DNA from: Galaxea fascicularis
Taxonomy: Eukaryota > Cnidaria > Anthozoa > Scleractinia > Euphylliidae
Assembly (NCBI GenBank): GCA_948470475.1
Contig: OX419341.1
Location: forward strand, 3,477,013 to 3,541,012
Reading direction: 5' to 3'
DNA length: 64,000 nt
Position 1 is the first letter of the stretch. Each line of letters starts with the position of its first letter. The position numbers and the translations under genes were made by a program. The notes under the pieces are model-generated. The model made no database searches, was not told the DNA's origin, and saw only the letters and a program-made list of their open reading frames with translations. Positions 1 through 12,700 of the stretch are shown here, one piece after another.

Positions 1-673
1 CTGAAAAAAGTGAAAAATCCAGTGCACTTAATAGCTTTAATTTACTATCGAATCCCCTCTGTAGAACATATCGAGGATGTTTTCATTGTGTACTAGCATC
101 GAATTCCATTTTATCTCAGACGGGAGGTACATGATTATACCTTATAATCAAGAGATAAGGTATGATTATTAATACTTTAGTATTTGTAAGTATCAAAGTG
201 ATAAGTTAACATTTAGTGTAAATCAGGTTAAATTAGATTGAGGATTTTAGTGAATGTAAATTAGTATTTTAAACCTTTAATTTATCTGACACGATCCCAC
301 AAGCGAAAAGAAACCTTTCAGTAATTAAGATGCGGCGGTTAAAGCAAAAATTGACTGATCAGTACATGCAACCATAACCAATCTGTAATATTCTTTTTTC
401 CAGTTCGAGAAGAGCTCTAAAACCAACCCTGGAAACACTGTTTTACTTTGTTGCAATGAAGAGAAATTGGAAGAAATCTGGCTGAGGGACATTTGCTGAA
501 CTGAGAACAACACATGTCATACAAATCTTGAAAATTGTGTTATGTAGATTAGGTACAGATCCTTTGTAGTTAGCAGTTGACATAGCCTTACCAGAAAACT
601 TTAACTTTAACTTTAAAATTATGTAGCTCGGCCCGATAAAGTGTGATTACTGTATCGCATAATTAATGCTTAC
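1..673. other. Left-edge stretch, no gene recognised
   Basis: AT-rich sequence, presumably intron of the CNBD2-like gene, which must continue left. No convincing exon or repeat was seen. Confidence 0.4.
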
Positions 674-738
674 CTGTAACGAAAGCGAACTGGTGAGGTG
701 GAGGTATTGCGAAATCCTTATTTAGTGCCATTAAACAA
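674..738 (-). CDS. CNBD2-like gene, candidate downstream exon (leftmost seen)
   Basis: A GTAAGC donor and aattcag acceptor bound 65 nt reading CLMALNKDFAIPPPHQFAFV and then T. The exon enters in phase 2. That is the exit phase of a weaker candidate exon whose donor is at 771-772, with its body from 773 to about 885, reading VKNVNLHVVDSKEIRQLFFD. Both are plausible continuations of the gene toward the left edge. Confidence 0.35.
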
Positions 739-3700
739 CTGAATTTTAGTTATACCAACCTCTAAACTTCACCCATCGAAGAATAATTGACGAATCTCTT
801 TAGAATCCACCACATGAAGATTCACATTCTTCACCGAAGATTGGCAAATTGATGGCGGTGAATTTGCGCATTTCGTTGATATCCTTTCTTACTTTACTGA
901 GTCGACCATGCTAAAGTGGATTATAAAGTTTTAGCTTAGCCTGCAGTGCAGGCGTATTTTTAGGGAACACGAGTTACCATGCGAGCGCTCGATAGTTGAG
1001 CGCGTCGTCATATTGGATCCAAAATGGCGGCGATCGAAACAACTGAGCGCGCGTCCGCGAAAATACGTCTCCACTGCAGGCTAGTTTTAGGTCTGGTATC
1101 AAAGGTGAATAGTGTCAAGGTACCTGTGTACAGCGCCCTCCTCCTGTCGGCCTCGTCCACAGGGATCACGGGAAGAACTGCTTTTGTTTTTTCGTGCTCG
1201 ACCACTGACCGCTTTAATTTGGCTGTCTTTTTCGATAAATGGGTTAGAACCCGACAAGAACCCTGAGAACGAAATGATAATGAGGGATAATAACTTAAAG
1301 GAGAGAAACTTGGGCTGATGAAGGAGGAGTAGCAAGCGAGGAGCAAAGAGTGAGGATGATGGTAGGCAACCGGGTTGGATTTAGATCGGTTGGGATGCAA
1401 CAGTGAAAGAAACCTAAATTTGGTATCAATACACTACTGTGGTTCCCAGGTGAATAGGACAAATTAGCTTGCTCTATGTAAGTCAGTCGTCATGGCACAA
1501 CATTCTTGCTAATTCCGAAATCACAGCCGATAGTTCCTTGTGGGTCAATTCTGCTATACAAAGGACTCTTGAGGAGCTGTCCAACAAACTCGTGAGAAGC
1601 TAATCTTTGGAAGTACGTACCGTTTTGACAACGTAGATCCATTTTGTTTTGCTCTCTTTTACTATCACCACGCCTCGCCTACCAATGAGCAAACAAACGT
1701 TAACTGTTAACTATCTATCTATCACTTGGAAGGAGCAATTAATAGCATAAACCAGCGTTTAGAGCCAATACTTGATAAGAGGCTTCAAAGGAAGCCCCCT
1801 CATGAAATGGATGGGCTGTGATCATTCGTTGCATCAGGCTTAAGGTGGTGCTTGTCTTTTAAGAATCAGATCTAGCGAAAGCGACGCTTGTCGTTCAAAG
1901 ATCGCGCAATTCTCGCATCACGACCAGTTTGAATATCTTCAAAAAGAAAACAACTTCTCTTGGTCACCGAGTCGTCAAAATAGTGGATTAAGGCTGAGTC
2001 ATGCTCTCCACCGTGTTCCTTCCTATGGTTATCTCCCAACGTTTAGGCAAATATAACCTGAAAACGCCGGTTGTAAGTCTGTCCCACTTTTAGCATCTGA
2101 GGGAAAGCAACTGGCCTTCTAATTTTCGGCGTTTATATGCAGAGTGCTATTGAGATTCAACTGTCAAGTGCTGATGTAACCAAACAGCACTTGAAATATG
2201 TTTTGGCCGTGAGCCAGTTCCCTATAAATCAAGTCGTAAATCAGACGCAAAAAAAAGCTTAACCCATTAAACCCTAATATGATAATATCAGCTTCTAGTT
2301 TCTCCACACTGTTCTACATACATTTTCCATGGTAATGATGAAGAGAATTTGTTAAACAATCAAGACATTTGTCACTTGTTGATCACTTTGCTTTTTCCTC
2401 ACACTGGTTACTCTTATGGGTTAAAGGGTTAATAATTAATAGTCACCTGAAATAATGAAAAATGCAAACATCGAGTTTGGTCGTTAGATCATCCAATGGA
2501 AAATCCTTTAAATATGGTACACTTCTGGAGAAAAAAAAAACAACGTGTTCAGCTCTCGGTTTGTCAAGAGCCACAATTGGTTAAATTTAACTTTTTAAGT
2601 TGATACTGGATTCGAATGCTTTCGCATTCTTGGTAACAGACAGTATAATTCCATCAACGCGACAATGGTGATGAAGGAACAATGCAGGAGATAAGACCTT
2701 AGGACACTTTGTCCGCGTGCGAAAACAAGCAACAAATATAATGCATATTTCTATCCATGTAATAGTATTCTCCTTACGTGCCTTTCACGAGTCTGCCCGC
2801 TTCCCTCGGGTTATGTTGAAACATTTCAGGCAAGCCGACTTCGATCTTGCTTTGTGAGGCCGTCAATCCCCAGCATTGCAAGTAGAGTAAGAGGAAAGAC
2901 GGAGACTGCTTCATGTCCGCCCGTATTGTGGGCGTTTGAAGTCAAGTTAAAAGGCAGGGTGGGTAATTTTCTTACCTTAAGAAGCGAATGTGTTCTGGTT
3001 CTCTTCCTTCCTCATAGCTCATAAAAATATCGCGGAAATCCTAAAAAATAAGGAGGCGGTCCTTTTGATCCTGACAATGACTGCACATAGCATATTAAAA
3101 ATACCTTCACTGTTTTTTCGTAATTTGTAACCTCAAGTAAGGTGGTTCACTCCGGTTTCGAGCATCTTTCGGCACTTTTACTATTGAAGGGTCATTACTA
3201 CCATTCTTTATATGTTGTTACCTTTACAGGGGCATCAAACAAATGCTCAATCATCGGTGAACAAGTTATAAAAATGTTTTCAATATAATAAGTTACCATA
3301 GCAACAGTACAACCTGTTAGAAATATCCTAAAGTTTAGTTTTCAACGATGATGACTGAAAAACGCGCGTGGGTGGGATTTATGATCCAGTTCGATGTGAC
3401 CCTTACTTTGGACCTCATACGAGTCTCCTCAAATGAGATGCAATTGATACGTTAAGTCTTGGACTTTTGAACCTACCTCCCTACAAACAGCTAGTAGAGA
3501 CACTTCGTCTTTACATAAAACTGTTGCACTTCGAGTTTTGTGATGAAGCAAAGCCAGTTCCTATGAAAGGTGAATAAGATCGTAATGGAAAAGAGCTGTG
3601 AATAAGGCACCGAGACTTCCGAACTCGTTATCATCGATAGAGTCCACAGACAAGGTTAACTAGCCTCTATTAAGGTTAAGTCTTAAAGGCGAAAAAATTC

Positions 3701-6700
3701 ATTTTTCATCTATTCAGTTGATCATAAGCTCGTAATCACTGCCCCATCAGCCACTACAGTTTCCTTAGAAAGTTCTTCAGAAACTTAACTGACAAACCAT
3801 TTCCGTTATGAAACAGAAAAACGTCCAATCTAAGCCTTGCACAATCGTCTACCGTTGAACTCGGGAAAATACAAAACTAAGATAATTAGGCCTAGTTTGT
3901 ACGGCGCGCTATCGTCCAATTTAATTCAGACAAATTTAATTCAAAGTCCCGAAAGTAATTAAATTCGACGACAGCGCGACGTCTAAAACGAATGAAATCC
4001 GTCCGAGGCGTTTTATCCGTCTTGGCAACACCAATAAGATATTGGTAACGCGTCTTCAGTTTATACGTCGCATTAGGGACACGTCGAATTAAATGGATGT
4101 AACAATTATTTTAATGTATAAATTATTGTCTCAAAATATAACTTCTGATCAGAAACACTACATCACAGAATTAAATTCGACTTATCAATTTCGACGTCTA
4201 AAACCACACAGAAATTTAAGTCGCAGGATGTATAAACTAAGCCTAAGAGCTTTACACTTTTTGTACCCCAAAACTGCTCCCTTTGCCCAGGACTGCAACT
4301 GTCGTATTTCTTTGTTCTTTAGTAGAAGAATCATTTACGAGCAAGGTCACCACCGCTGCAAAACAAAACACCCTAATTGCCATCAAGTCTATTTTTTTTT
4401 TTTTTTACTGTAAAACTGTAAAACACTGTTTAACATTGTAAAGAATCGATGTCTACGGAATAACTACTATTCGTCTGATTCTTTAATTCAGTTTGATGAA
4501 AAATTTAAGAGTGGGCTCTTATGAGATTCTAGGCTGAGTGTGCCATGAGAACAAATACAGAAAGGTTGAATGGAGTCCACAAAAGGTGCCCATCCTCTGA
4601 TCTCCACATACTGCCAGGATGCTCTGATAAAACGATCTGCAAAGCAAGGCTACTATGTTGAGTTATATCTCTCTCCTGGGACAACCTGACAACGAAGTCA
4701 CGTGATCTCGACTGGTTATTCATATCGCTGGCGAAGTTCGAGAGATTCGAACGAAACATTCGTATGTGAAGATTTTTGCTTTGAGTTTTGGAATTCTTTT
4801 GAGGCTAATGTTTTTACCAGAGTAGGAAAATAATATTATCATTAATGTCGATTGCGTTTCTGTGATTAAAATCATTATGCAAATCTGTTTACCTGTTCCA
4901 GAAAGAATAAAGTAAAAATTTTCCGCTTTGTGACCCTGTCTTATTATGACTCTCTTGGCCTCAAATCTAAAATTGCAGAGTAAAACAACCTGTTACAGGC
5001 AAACAACTCAACGTTTTATTGACAGTTATTTGATGAACAACGGCCGTGAAGATTGGGTCCTGGTTTATGAAATGGAATAGCAGCATCCGTGTCTCATTTG
5101 CGTGAAAGGCTGTCAATTGCTTCGGGGGGATGGGGGGGGGGAGGTTATTCCGGATTTCAAGTGACGGAGCTCGTCGATGGGTTTGAAATTTTCGATTCCG
5201 GGACTTTTCTGGGCAGGAAAAATTGGGAAGTATTTTTTGGTGTGGCCTGATTTAAGTAGGGATATTTTGAGCATTCAAAATAATCTGGAGGTGCATGGTA
5301 GCGCCCACGGAGAAGCGCACACTTATCCCGTCCGCTTAGTTAAATTTCTAATGTTTTTTTCGTCTTACATCACTTAATCCTTTTTGGAAATTTTTAAGGC
5401 TCGGCGATTCAGCATGGGGTTTGCACTCGCCTACAGGCTCGTGCACTTTAGTGAAGTTTGAAAATCACTCGTACCTATCAAGCACGAATTGTACTCGAGG
5501 TCGTGCGATTTCCTATACCGAATCTCCCAAACTAAACGTAAATTCCTCCCCCTGCCTGGTGTGTTTGCCAAAGGATACAATCGAAATCGTAAATGGTTTG
5601 AACGTAGCAGTTACATCATAACTATATCATAACTTAAAGGAGCTCTGTCATGGCACTTTTGCTGTTTTCCGGCGAAAAGTACTTAAGAATTCTACTTAAT
5701 AACCTTTACTCATGCTGAAACATTTTTTTTTTGCACGAAAATTTGAACAATTAAAGCTAAATTTTTAAAAATGTAATCCCTTTCCATCCTTGCCATCCGT
5801 AACCGAAGACGATATTTAGTCTCGGTTCAGTAACACAGTCTTGAGTGAATAAACCGCTTCATCATTTTTGGATTTTCCCTAAATTTAAGACATCTTTTAG
5901 CATTTTACAGCTGACCGAGATAACATGACAGAGCTCGTTAAAAGAAGTACGATTGTAAGGATGAGTGTTGTGTAAGAGACAAACCGACTAATTTACTAAC
6001 AACGCATACAGTACCGGCATCACTGCTTATGGACCTCTTAGTCCATAGCAAAACGCTTAACTGACAGACCGCCGACAGCATCATGAAATTTCATTGACCA
6101 ATCAGGTCAATGACCACTGAATTTGTATCATTTACTGACGCATTCTCGTCCCCAGAGCCTCCGTTTCTTTTGGTCACGTGGCCGGAGAAACGAAGGGCTC
6201 TGGTAGCAGCCAATACCGGATGTCCGTAAATCACGGACATCCGGTAGCGCATGCTTAATTTTTACCAACTAATCTGCTCATGCTCAGAAACTAATCCTTA
6301 GGGAGGGGAGAGACAGGAAACTACACAATGTAGTCAAGATGACCTCCTTCGTGTCAGATGGGTTCTAAGAAGTGTTGAACATGGGCGGCCGTCACCGCCA
6401 AAAATACAAGAATATCAAACGGCACAGACCAAACACAAATCGGTTAAGTGATGGTTTACGACGTGGAATAAATGATTTAGAAATGATACTGTCTCAATAC
6501 AAATAGTTAGGTGTTCGTGTGTAAAATGGTTTACTCAAACAGTGAATGAGTTGGACAGTTTAGTACTCGCCGTTGTCAAAACGGATCAGACTAATAAGAA
6601 TCGGTTCAATTAAGTGAGAATCCATCTATATACGATATGTCGAATGACCAGGCCTGACAACAAACGATGGAGTCTGTTTCAAAATGGTTTAATTAAAAGT

Positions 6701-9700
6701 GTAATGGTTGAAGTAAATGACAAACGATTTAACTCACCAACAAACTGTTCAACCGACTGGCAAATGGTTTGGTTTACTGCCATATGATTTAACACAGAGA
6801 CAAAAAGTGCACTGAATCACCGCACTTAATTTGGGCGGTTTGGTTTTAAAAGAAGAACAGAAAGCTGCCTTGTATGCCGTTACTTTGAAAAAGCAAGATC
6901 GTTTATGTATTTCACTCGCCCGCAGAAGGTTGCTCGCCCGTGGCATGCGGGCTGGAAGTAAAATTGAATGCGTACGGCTTTGTGATTTTTATTTCTGCTG
7001 CGCATTCATGTTTTGTCAGCCAATAAAAAAATTCGAATTTTTTGACGCCTCCAGAGCCACTCGTCAACGACATTTCAAGCCTAAAGACGAGTGGCTCTGG
7101 GGACGAGAATGTTACTGACGTTAATGCTTACGGACTTCTCAGCCAATAGCAAAACGCTTAACTGACAGACCACCAATAGCATCATGACCTTTATTGACCA
7201 ATCAGGTCAAAGACCACTGAATTTATACTATTTTGTGACTTTAAACAACTCGTTTGCCTCTGATGCTGACTTCCGCTGAGATTGTGGAAACATCATTCAA
7301 CGTCACCACAAACGTTCTTTCTCAGGACAACACTCAACCAGACAATCGTGCCGGGATTAAGACGTCTTACAACTGCACGCCAAAACAGAGGTCTTAAATT
7401 GCTCACCTTTCGTACCAACCTACAGATACGAGCCTCTTCTGCATTTTGAGCGGATATTCCCCAAAAGCAGCAACACTCGTCTTAAGTGCGATTAGCGCCT
7501 TGTAAGAAAAACGTGAAAAAACAAATTCATTACGTTCCTGTCTCTGAATATTCAGTGATTGCTAGTTTCTTTGGCAATCATGTAGCCACAGACCAGGCTG
7601 AAAACCCTACTACATTGGGCAGTACCTAAAAACAAGTGTATGGTCTTTTTTGAGCTCTGACTGGTCACTCAAACATCGGATACTTTTACCTATCGTGAAG
7701 TAATAACAATGATAATGACAATAACGATGATGATAATGATAATGATGATGATGAATGATAATGGTAATGATACTGATAAAGATAATGAAAATAATAATAA
7801 TAATAATTACGAAGATGATCCCAAAATCCCAAATATAACAGTAAAATGTAAAAACACCAAGGAATATAACCACATGTTGCTGAGTTCATATTGCTAGATG
7901 ATTTAATAATGGCAGCGACCTCTCACATCCTCTTGGCGGCTAAAATTCATTGATTCATTGACCACTCCCCTAGAGGGGCTTTTCGGGGACAATGAAACTA
8001 ACAATACAAATGAACACAACAGATTTAAGAATCCCAACTGGCGGGAGGCAGACCAGTTGGCTATTTACAAGGATGACCGAGGAGTTGATCCAGGCACGAA
8101 CCCAGAACAATACCAGCTAGTGGTTAGAGCGGGATTTGAACCCGGGTCACCGCATTGAAATCCAGCGCCCTAGACCACCCATCCATCCTGCCTCCTGCCA
8201 GGAATACACATTTATCCGTTGGACAGTGGCTTATCTACCGGATAACTCGGTTAAACGCTCTTTAAGCAACTCGGGGTGAAATTCTCTTGGTTTTACCGTT
8301 TGGAGCTGCTCCTCTCTTCTAGATCCAGGACTTAAGGAAAGGATGTGAATAGCTTCCTGGCTGAGTTGAACCTGTCAGACAGCATGGATAAACAGGAAGT
8401 GTAAAGTCAAAGAATAACCTTTGTTTTTGTCAAGTGAACAGCAACTTGGGAAAAAGAATATTTTGTGTACATAATTAGAAGAAAGTGAAAGTAGCTGTTG
8501 GCATAGTGTCAGCACATTTGCCTGGACAAACTAGTATTCTTAGTTTGCACTGTTTTGTTCCGATTAAATATTTGACAACAGATTCAAGTGGCTCAAGGCT
8601 CAAGTCTTAAGCATGTTACCTTTCCTTATCATAGTCTCGAAATACCCATAGCTGGATAATTTGTGAGCCATGCTTATTTTTGGAGCTATTCTCTGTCAAT
8701 CTTCGGCACAGCAACCACTAGAGAGAGAACTGGCTTGTCCTTCCCATAGCTAAAGTGACTCTATTTCAAACTGCTTCCGTCTAGGGTTCAGGGAAAACGA
8801 GAAACTCATAAGAAAGTCAAACGACATACCTCGCGCACGGCCTTGAAGTTGTTTGGATCGAAAACCATTCCGTCGATATCTACACCGGTCACTGTTTCCT
8901 CGTCCAGTTCAGCGAACACATTTGAAGAGTTTTTTGAGCGGTATTTCCTGTATATCAATGTATAACCACCAATGTTTACCAGCGTATCAATGTCATATGA
9001 AGCTTTCATTTTGAAAGGTAAACTGGGGATTTTGTCGTGGCAACGGAAACTATTATAAAATCCTTAGTTGTGTTGTTTCTGTATTCGTTAAATCTCTGGT
9101 AAATGCGCTTTTATTCTTTTGGTTCCACTTGTTAACCCTTTAACCCCTAAGAGTGATCAATATTGAATTTTTCCTTATTGTAACATCGCTCAATCAAACA
9201 TAAACGTTGTGCGAAAAAAGGAAATGATCAACAAGTAACAAAGGTCTTGATTGTTTAACAAATTCTCCTCATCATTACCATAGAAAATGTATGGAGACCA
9301 GTGTTGAGAATATACATGCTGATATTAGCGTTTACAGGGTTAATAGCTAACTCAAGTAACACCTGCTCTCGTTCTTAGTGAACTAAAAGAATCCACAGTT
9401 TGCTTGATCACCGTCCATCTCCCCTCAGGGTATGCTAGTTATGCCAAGAATGAACAACCGATACGCCTGGGAAGTCACCAACCAATAGGTCTTATGCATG
9501 ATTACGCCGATGTTTAAAATTCACCACCAAGCCTCGTTTGCACTATTTTTTTTTCTCATCGTTTGGACTTGCATACTGTTCGTACGTGGGTATTCTTTTC
9601 AATTGTGCTGCTTTGGGATTTAGTTCATGCCTAAATGTTTTAGTTCGTGTCTGAAATTCGAAAACGAGGCTTGGTGGTGAAATTAGCTTGTTTGAAAAAA

Positions 9701-12700
9701 ACACGCATTAGGGCTATTGTAGCACACAACTTAAAATTGGTCTTTGAATGTGTCTCTTATCCTGAGAACCCAAACAAATCATCAAGTTGAGAAGTACCAG
9801 AGTTCGATTACGATTTTTTATATATTGGTTGTACTGTGGTTTATGTTGACTTGATATAAGTCAGCAAGGACAGACACCATTTCCAACCCAACAGAAAACG
9901 GAAACCGATATGACCCACAGGGCACCTGCTGTCACATTTTAGCTTCGAATGATTTACAAATTGACATAGTTAACATGAAGTCAATTTTTGTTGAGAAGCG
10001 TGCCAGCTGACAATTGCTGGTTTTCACATGACGTCACGGCGGCCATGCTGGTGCACAAGAATTGAACTCTATTTTTATGCAAATACTTTCTTTTGTTTCA
10101 TTGAACCAATATTGATATTACAGGAAGAAATTTGGTGCTGGTCACTCTTAGGGTTTACAGTCTTTCCCGTAAAACCGTGAACACCTGAAATATCTATGGA
10201 ATGTTATTGTGTTTCAAGTAAAAAGCCAATCACGCGCGAGAAAACTAAACCACCAACAGTAACGGTAATTAGGTCGTGGTTTCATGTTGCTTCTGATTGG
10301 TCGCGAAACAATAAACATTCCACAATTTTTTTCTGGTGTTCACGGTTTAACGGGAAAGACTGTAAGCGAGTAACCACTGGTCCAAGATCCGATTTAGAAA
10401 TATCGGATGTCTTGATGAGTTAACTTCGCTATCCCCTTGCGGATCTAAATTTCCTATCTGTCTGACTCTCATCTTTTTGTCAACAAATATTCTTCCTTTT
10501 TTGCACTCACTGTTAGCGGAGTAAAGCACCACTGAACATAAATATCATACCTGTCCATTGATGTCTTCATCTTCAGTAGAAAGCTCAGTAGCTGTACGAT
10601 CTTGCGAAATCTCTCAATCGGCTGTTGAAAAACAATTTTAAAATCAGAAGAAAAAAATACAAATTGTTAAGGTCAAGGTGGGCTACGTGTAGATATCTTT
10701 TTCCTTCGCGACGAAAACTTGCGCAACCAGTAACTGACTGTTAGACAACTCGCAATTTCATTGGCTGTACAGTTGCCTAAAAAAAAATTCACTCCATCAA
10801 GCCCCTAAGATCGCGTGAAAGAATTTTCAGTCATACGGGGCTGAACAGAAAAACGATAATTTATAATTAAGTTTATTTACATAATGTTCAATAGATTAGA
10901 CTGCGGTTTAAGTCACAATCGACGCCATAACAAGAGGGCTCGGTGGACTATAGTGTCAAAAGATTAACGTTTATTCAGCTAGATATCTGGATTAAATTAC
11001 CACATAATAACTGTAAGACATTGTTCAGACTTTTCTAAAGCAAGCATTTTATATACGTCGTGATTTATTGCCTATTTAACTCTGGTGATTAGTGCCCTCT
11101 AAATTAATCACGCAGTGCTGAAGACAACTTGTGATTCATTAACTCTGTAAGCGAAATAAGAGGCTTTAGAAACAGATGAGTTAATCAACCTATGTTTCCC
11201 TAGTTTGGTTTCATGAAGAGGAACTCTTAAGTAGTACACAATCAACCGTAACGAAGAAGAAAGTCAAGCCATGGAAGCACAAACCGCTATCGTTGGACGT
11301 GTATCTGAGTTCAAATCAAATCCAACAGAACTTTCTCCTTCGTTTGAAACCACATCCGTTTCTTCAACAGTGTCTTTGTTTAAGATTGGCTCTTCTGTAG
11401 ACGGAACCCTCAATTTCTTTCGATTCGCGTTTTTAACTTTATTCATTAACACCACATTGTGGTCCGAGTCATTCGCGACGCTGTTTTGCGCTCTTTTGCG
11501 TATATTGTTAACTGATAAATACTGCCCCAGGTGGCTCGCTGGAAGAGAAGCACGCCTTCCAAACAATTTCCTTTCCGTCAAACTAGTTTCACTGGAAAAA
11601 CCCTTGGGCTCGAGTCTAGGCTTGTTTGTTAACGTCAAGTTTCTGTCATTGTTTATAGCAACGAGTGTTACGGCTTCTTCTAATTCACTGTCCGAATGAG
11701 ACATCGTTTTGTGGAGATTCGATGATCTTTGTTTCTGAATTTTTGGAAGATCAACGGGATGAAAAGACGGAGCTGAAACATTTCGGGAAATACTTGAAGT
11801 TTCTTGAGCACTCATATTTGGGAGTTCCAACGAATCCATTGCCTTGTTTCCTTGATTTTCCGATTGGCTTCGAAAGTATGATGACCTTGATTTTGTTTCC
11901 TGGTTCCAGCACTCCTTGAGAACCGCCTTACCAGCTTTATCGTCAAAAATGCTCGCCATTCCTTGTTCTGAAATCAAGTTTAATTTCTGTTGTTTCGGTT
12001 TAGCAGCTCCAGACGGTATTTCAGTTGAAACAGATCGTAATGCCCTGTAAACAATGAACAGTAGTAACTTCTTGGTCTCGACTGGCCTTTCTTTTAAAAC
12101 AATCCAACAAATTGAGACAACTTTTGATCTCTTTCCTGCTACTTGTGCATCGTATTGGGAGTGAATTCCACCCAGCAGAGAGCAATTCGCTGTTAATAAC
12201 CATCAACCACTTTTCAACTATGTGTTAACCGCAGTGTATAGTCTAGAACAATTCAAACGCGGCGACATGCAGAAGCAACGAAAAGTCCTGAACTGAGTGT
12301 TGGGCAGAAAGGTTGCATCACTGTTCCGTCAACTCGGTAAGAATCGAAAGAAACCTGTAAACTTCGATTAATTAATCTTGTTAGAATGAAGATCCTTAGT
12401 TCCATCAGGAGGATGTAGACTCATTTCAATGCAAATGAAAACAAGACCTTAAAGGTGAGTCAAAGAGCAAACATATTCATCCCGACGGGGTTCGTTTGCA
12501 TCATATGCTCAGTGCATAAGAATTTTACACAAAAGAGTGGAACGGCTTAAATAAACAAGGATGAGACCAATTTCACCACAACTGTCGATCATTTCTGCAG
12601 CCTGTTTCCAAATTCAACCATAAGATTGACATGTTTCGTTTAATGATTGGTTAAGTAATTTAAAAATTACTCGATAAATGGTCAATTGTGCGACCTCCAG

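Larger units (their letters stand above)
3561..7406. other. Intron region of the CNBD2-like gene with repeats
   Basis: It holds the 971-bp TIR element, its flanking repeat copies, a half foldback element and the 4.7-kb repeat. The exons for the first beta-roll, needed by phase (enter 2, exit 0), should lie here but were not identified. Confidence 0.45.

Noticed and set aside
1024..1266. Plus-strand ATG frame starting AAAATGGCGGCG
   Set aside because: It overlaps a well-supported minus-strand exon. The start-like context is probably coincidental.
1008..1400. 130-codon minus-strand frame taken as one uninterrupted gene
   Set aside because: Only its middle, 1124-1262, is bounded by a good acceptor and donor and matches the second cyclic-nucleotide fold. 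The ends are intron read-through.
1872..2030. Minus-strand frame ending LNDKRRFR, considered as the last CNBD2-like exon
   Set aside because: It lies upstream of the well-supported exons at 1621-1678 and 1124-1262, and its phases fit neither neighbour.
4529..4759. 76-codon minus-strand frame, considered as a missing cyclic-nucleotide exon
   Set aside because: Its 5' part is a dispersed repeat also found at 62.0 kb, and the rest does not match the beta-roll pattern without shifting frame.
7610..7897. Several frames rich in Ile/Tyr/His or Met/Asn/Asp
   Set aside because: They are translations of the GAT/AAT microsatellite.
11271..11699. 142-codon plus-strand frame opposite the large Ser-rich exon
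   Set aside because: The minus-strand frame is longer, continues through an acceptor and has a normal disordered-protein composition. The plus-strand product is an antisense shadow rich in Phe, Leu and Ser.
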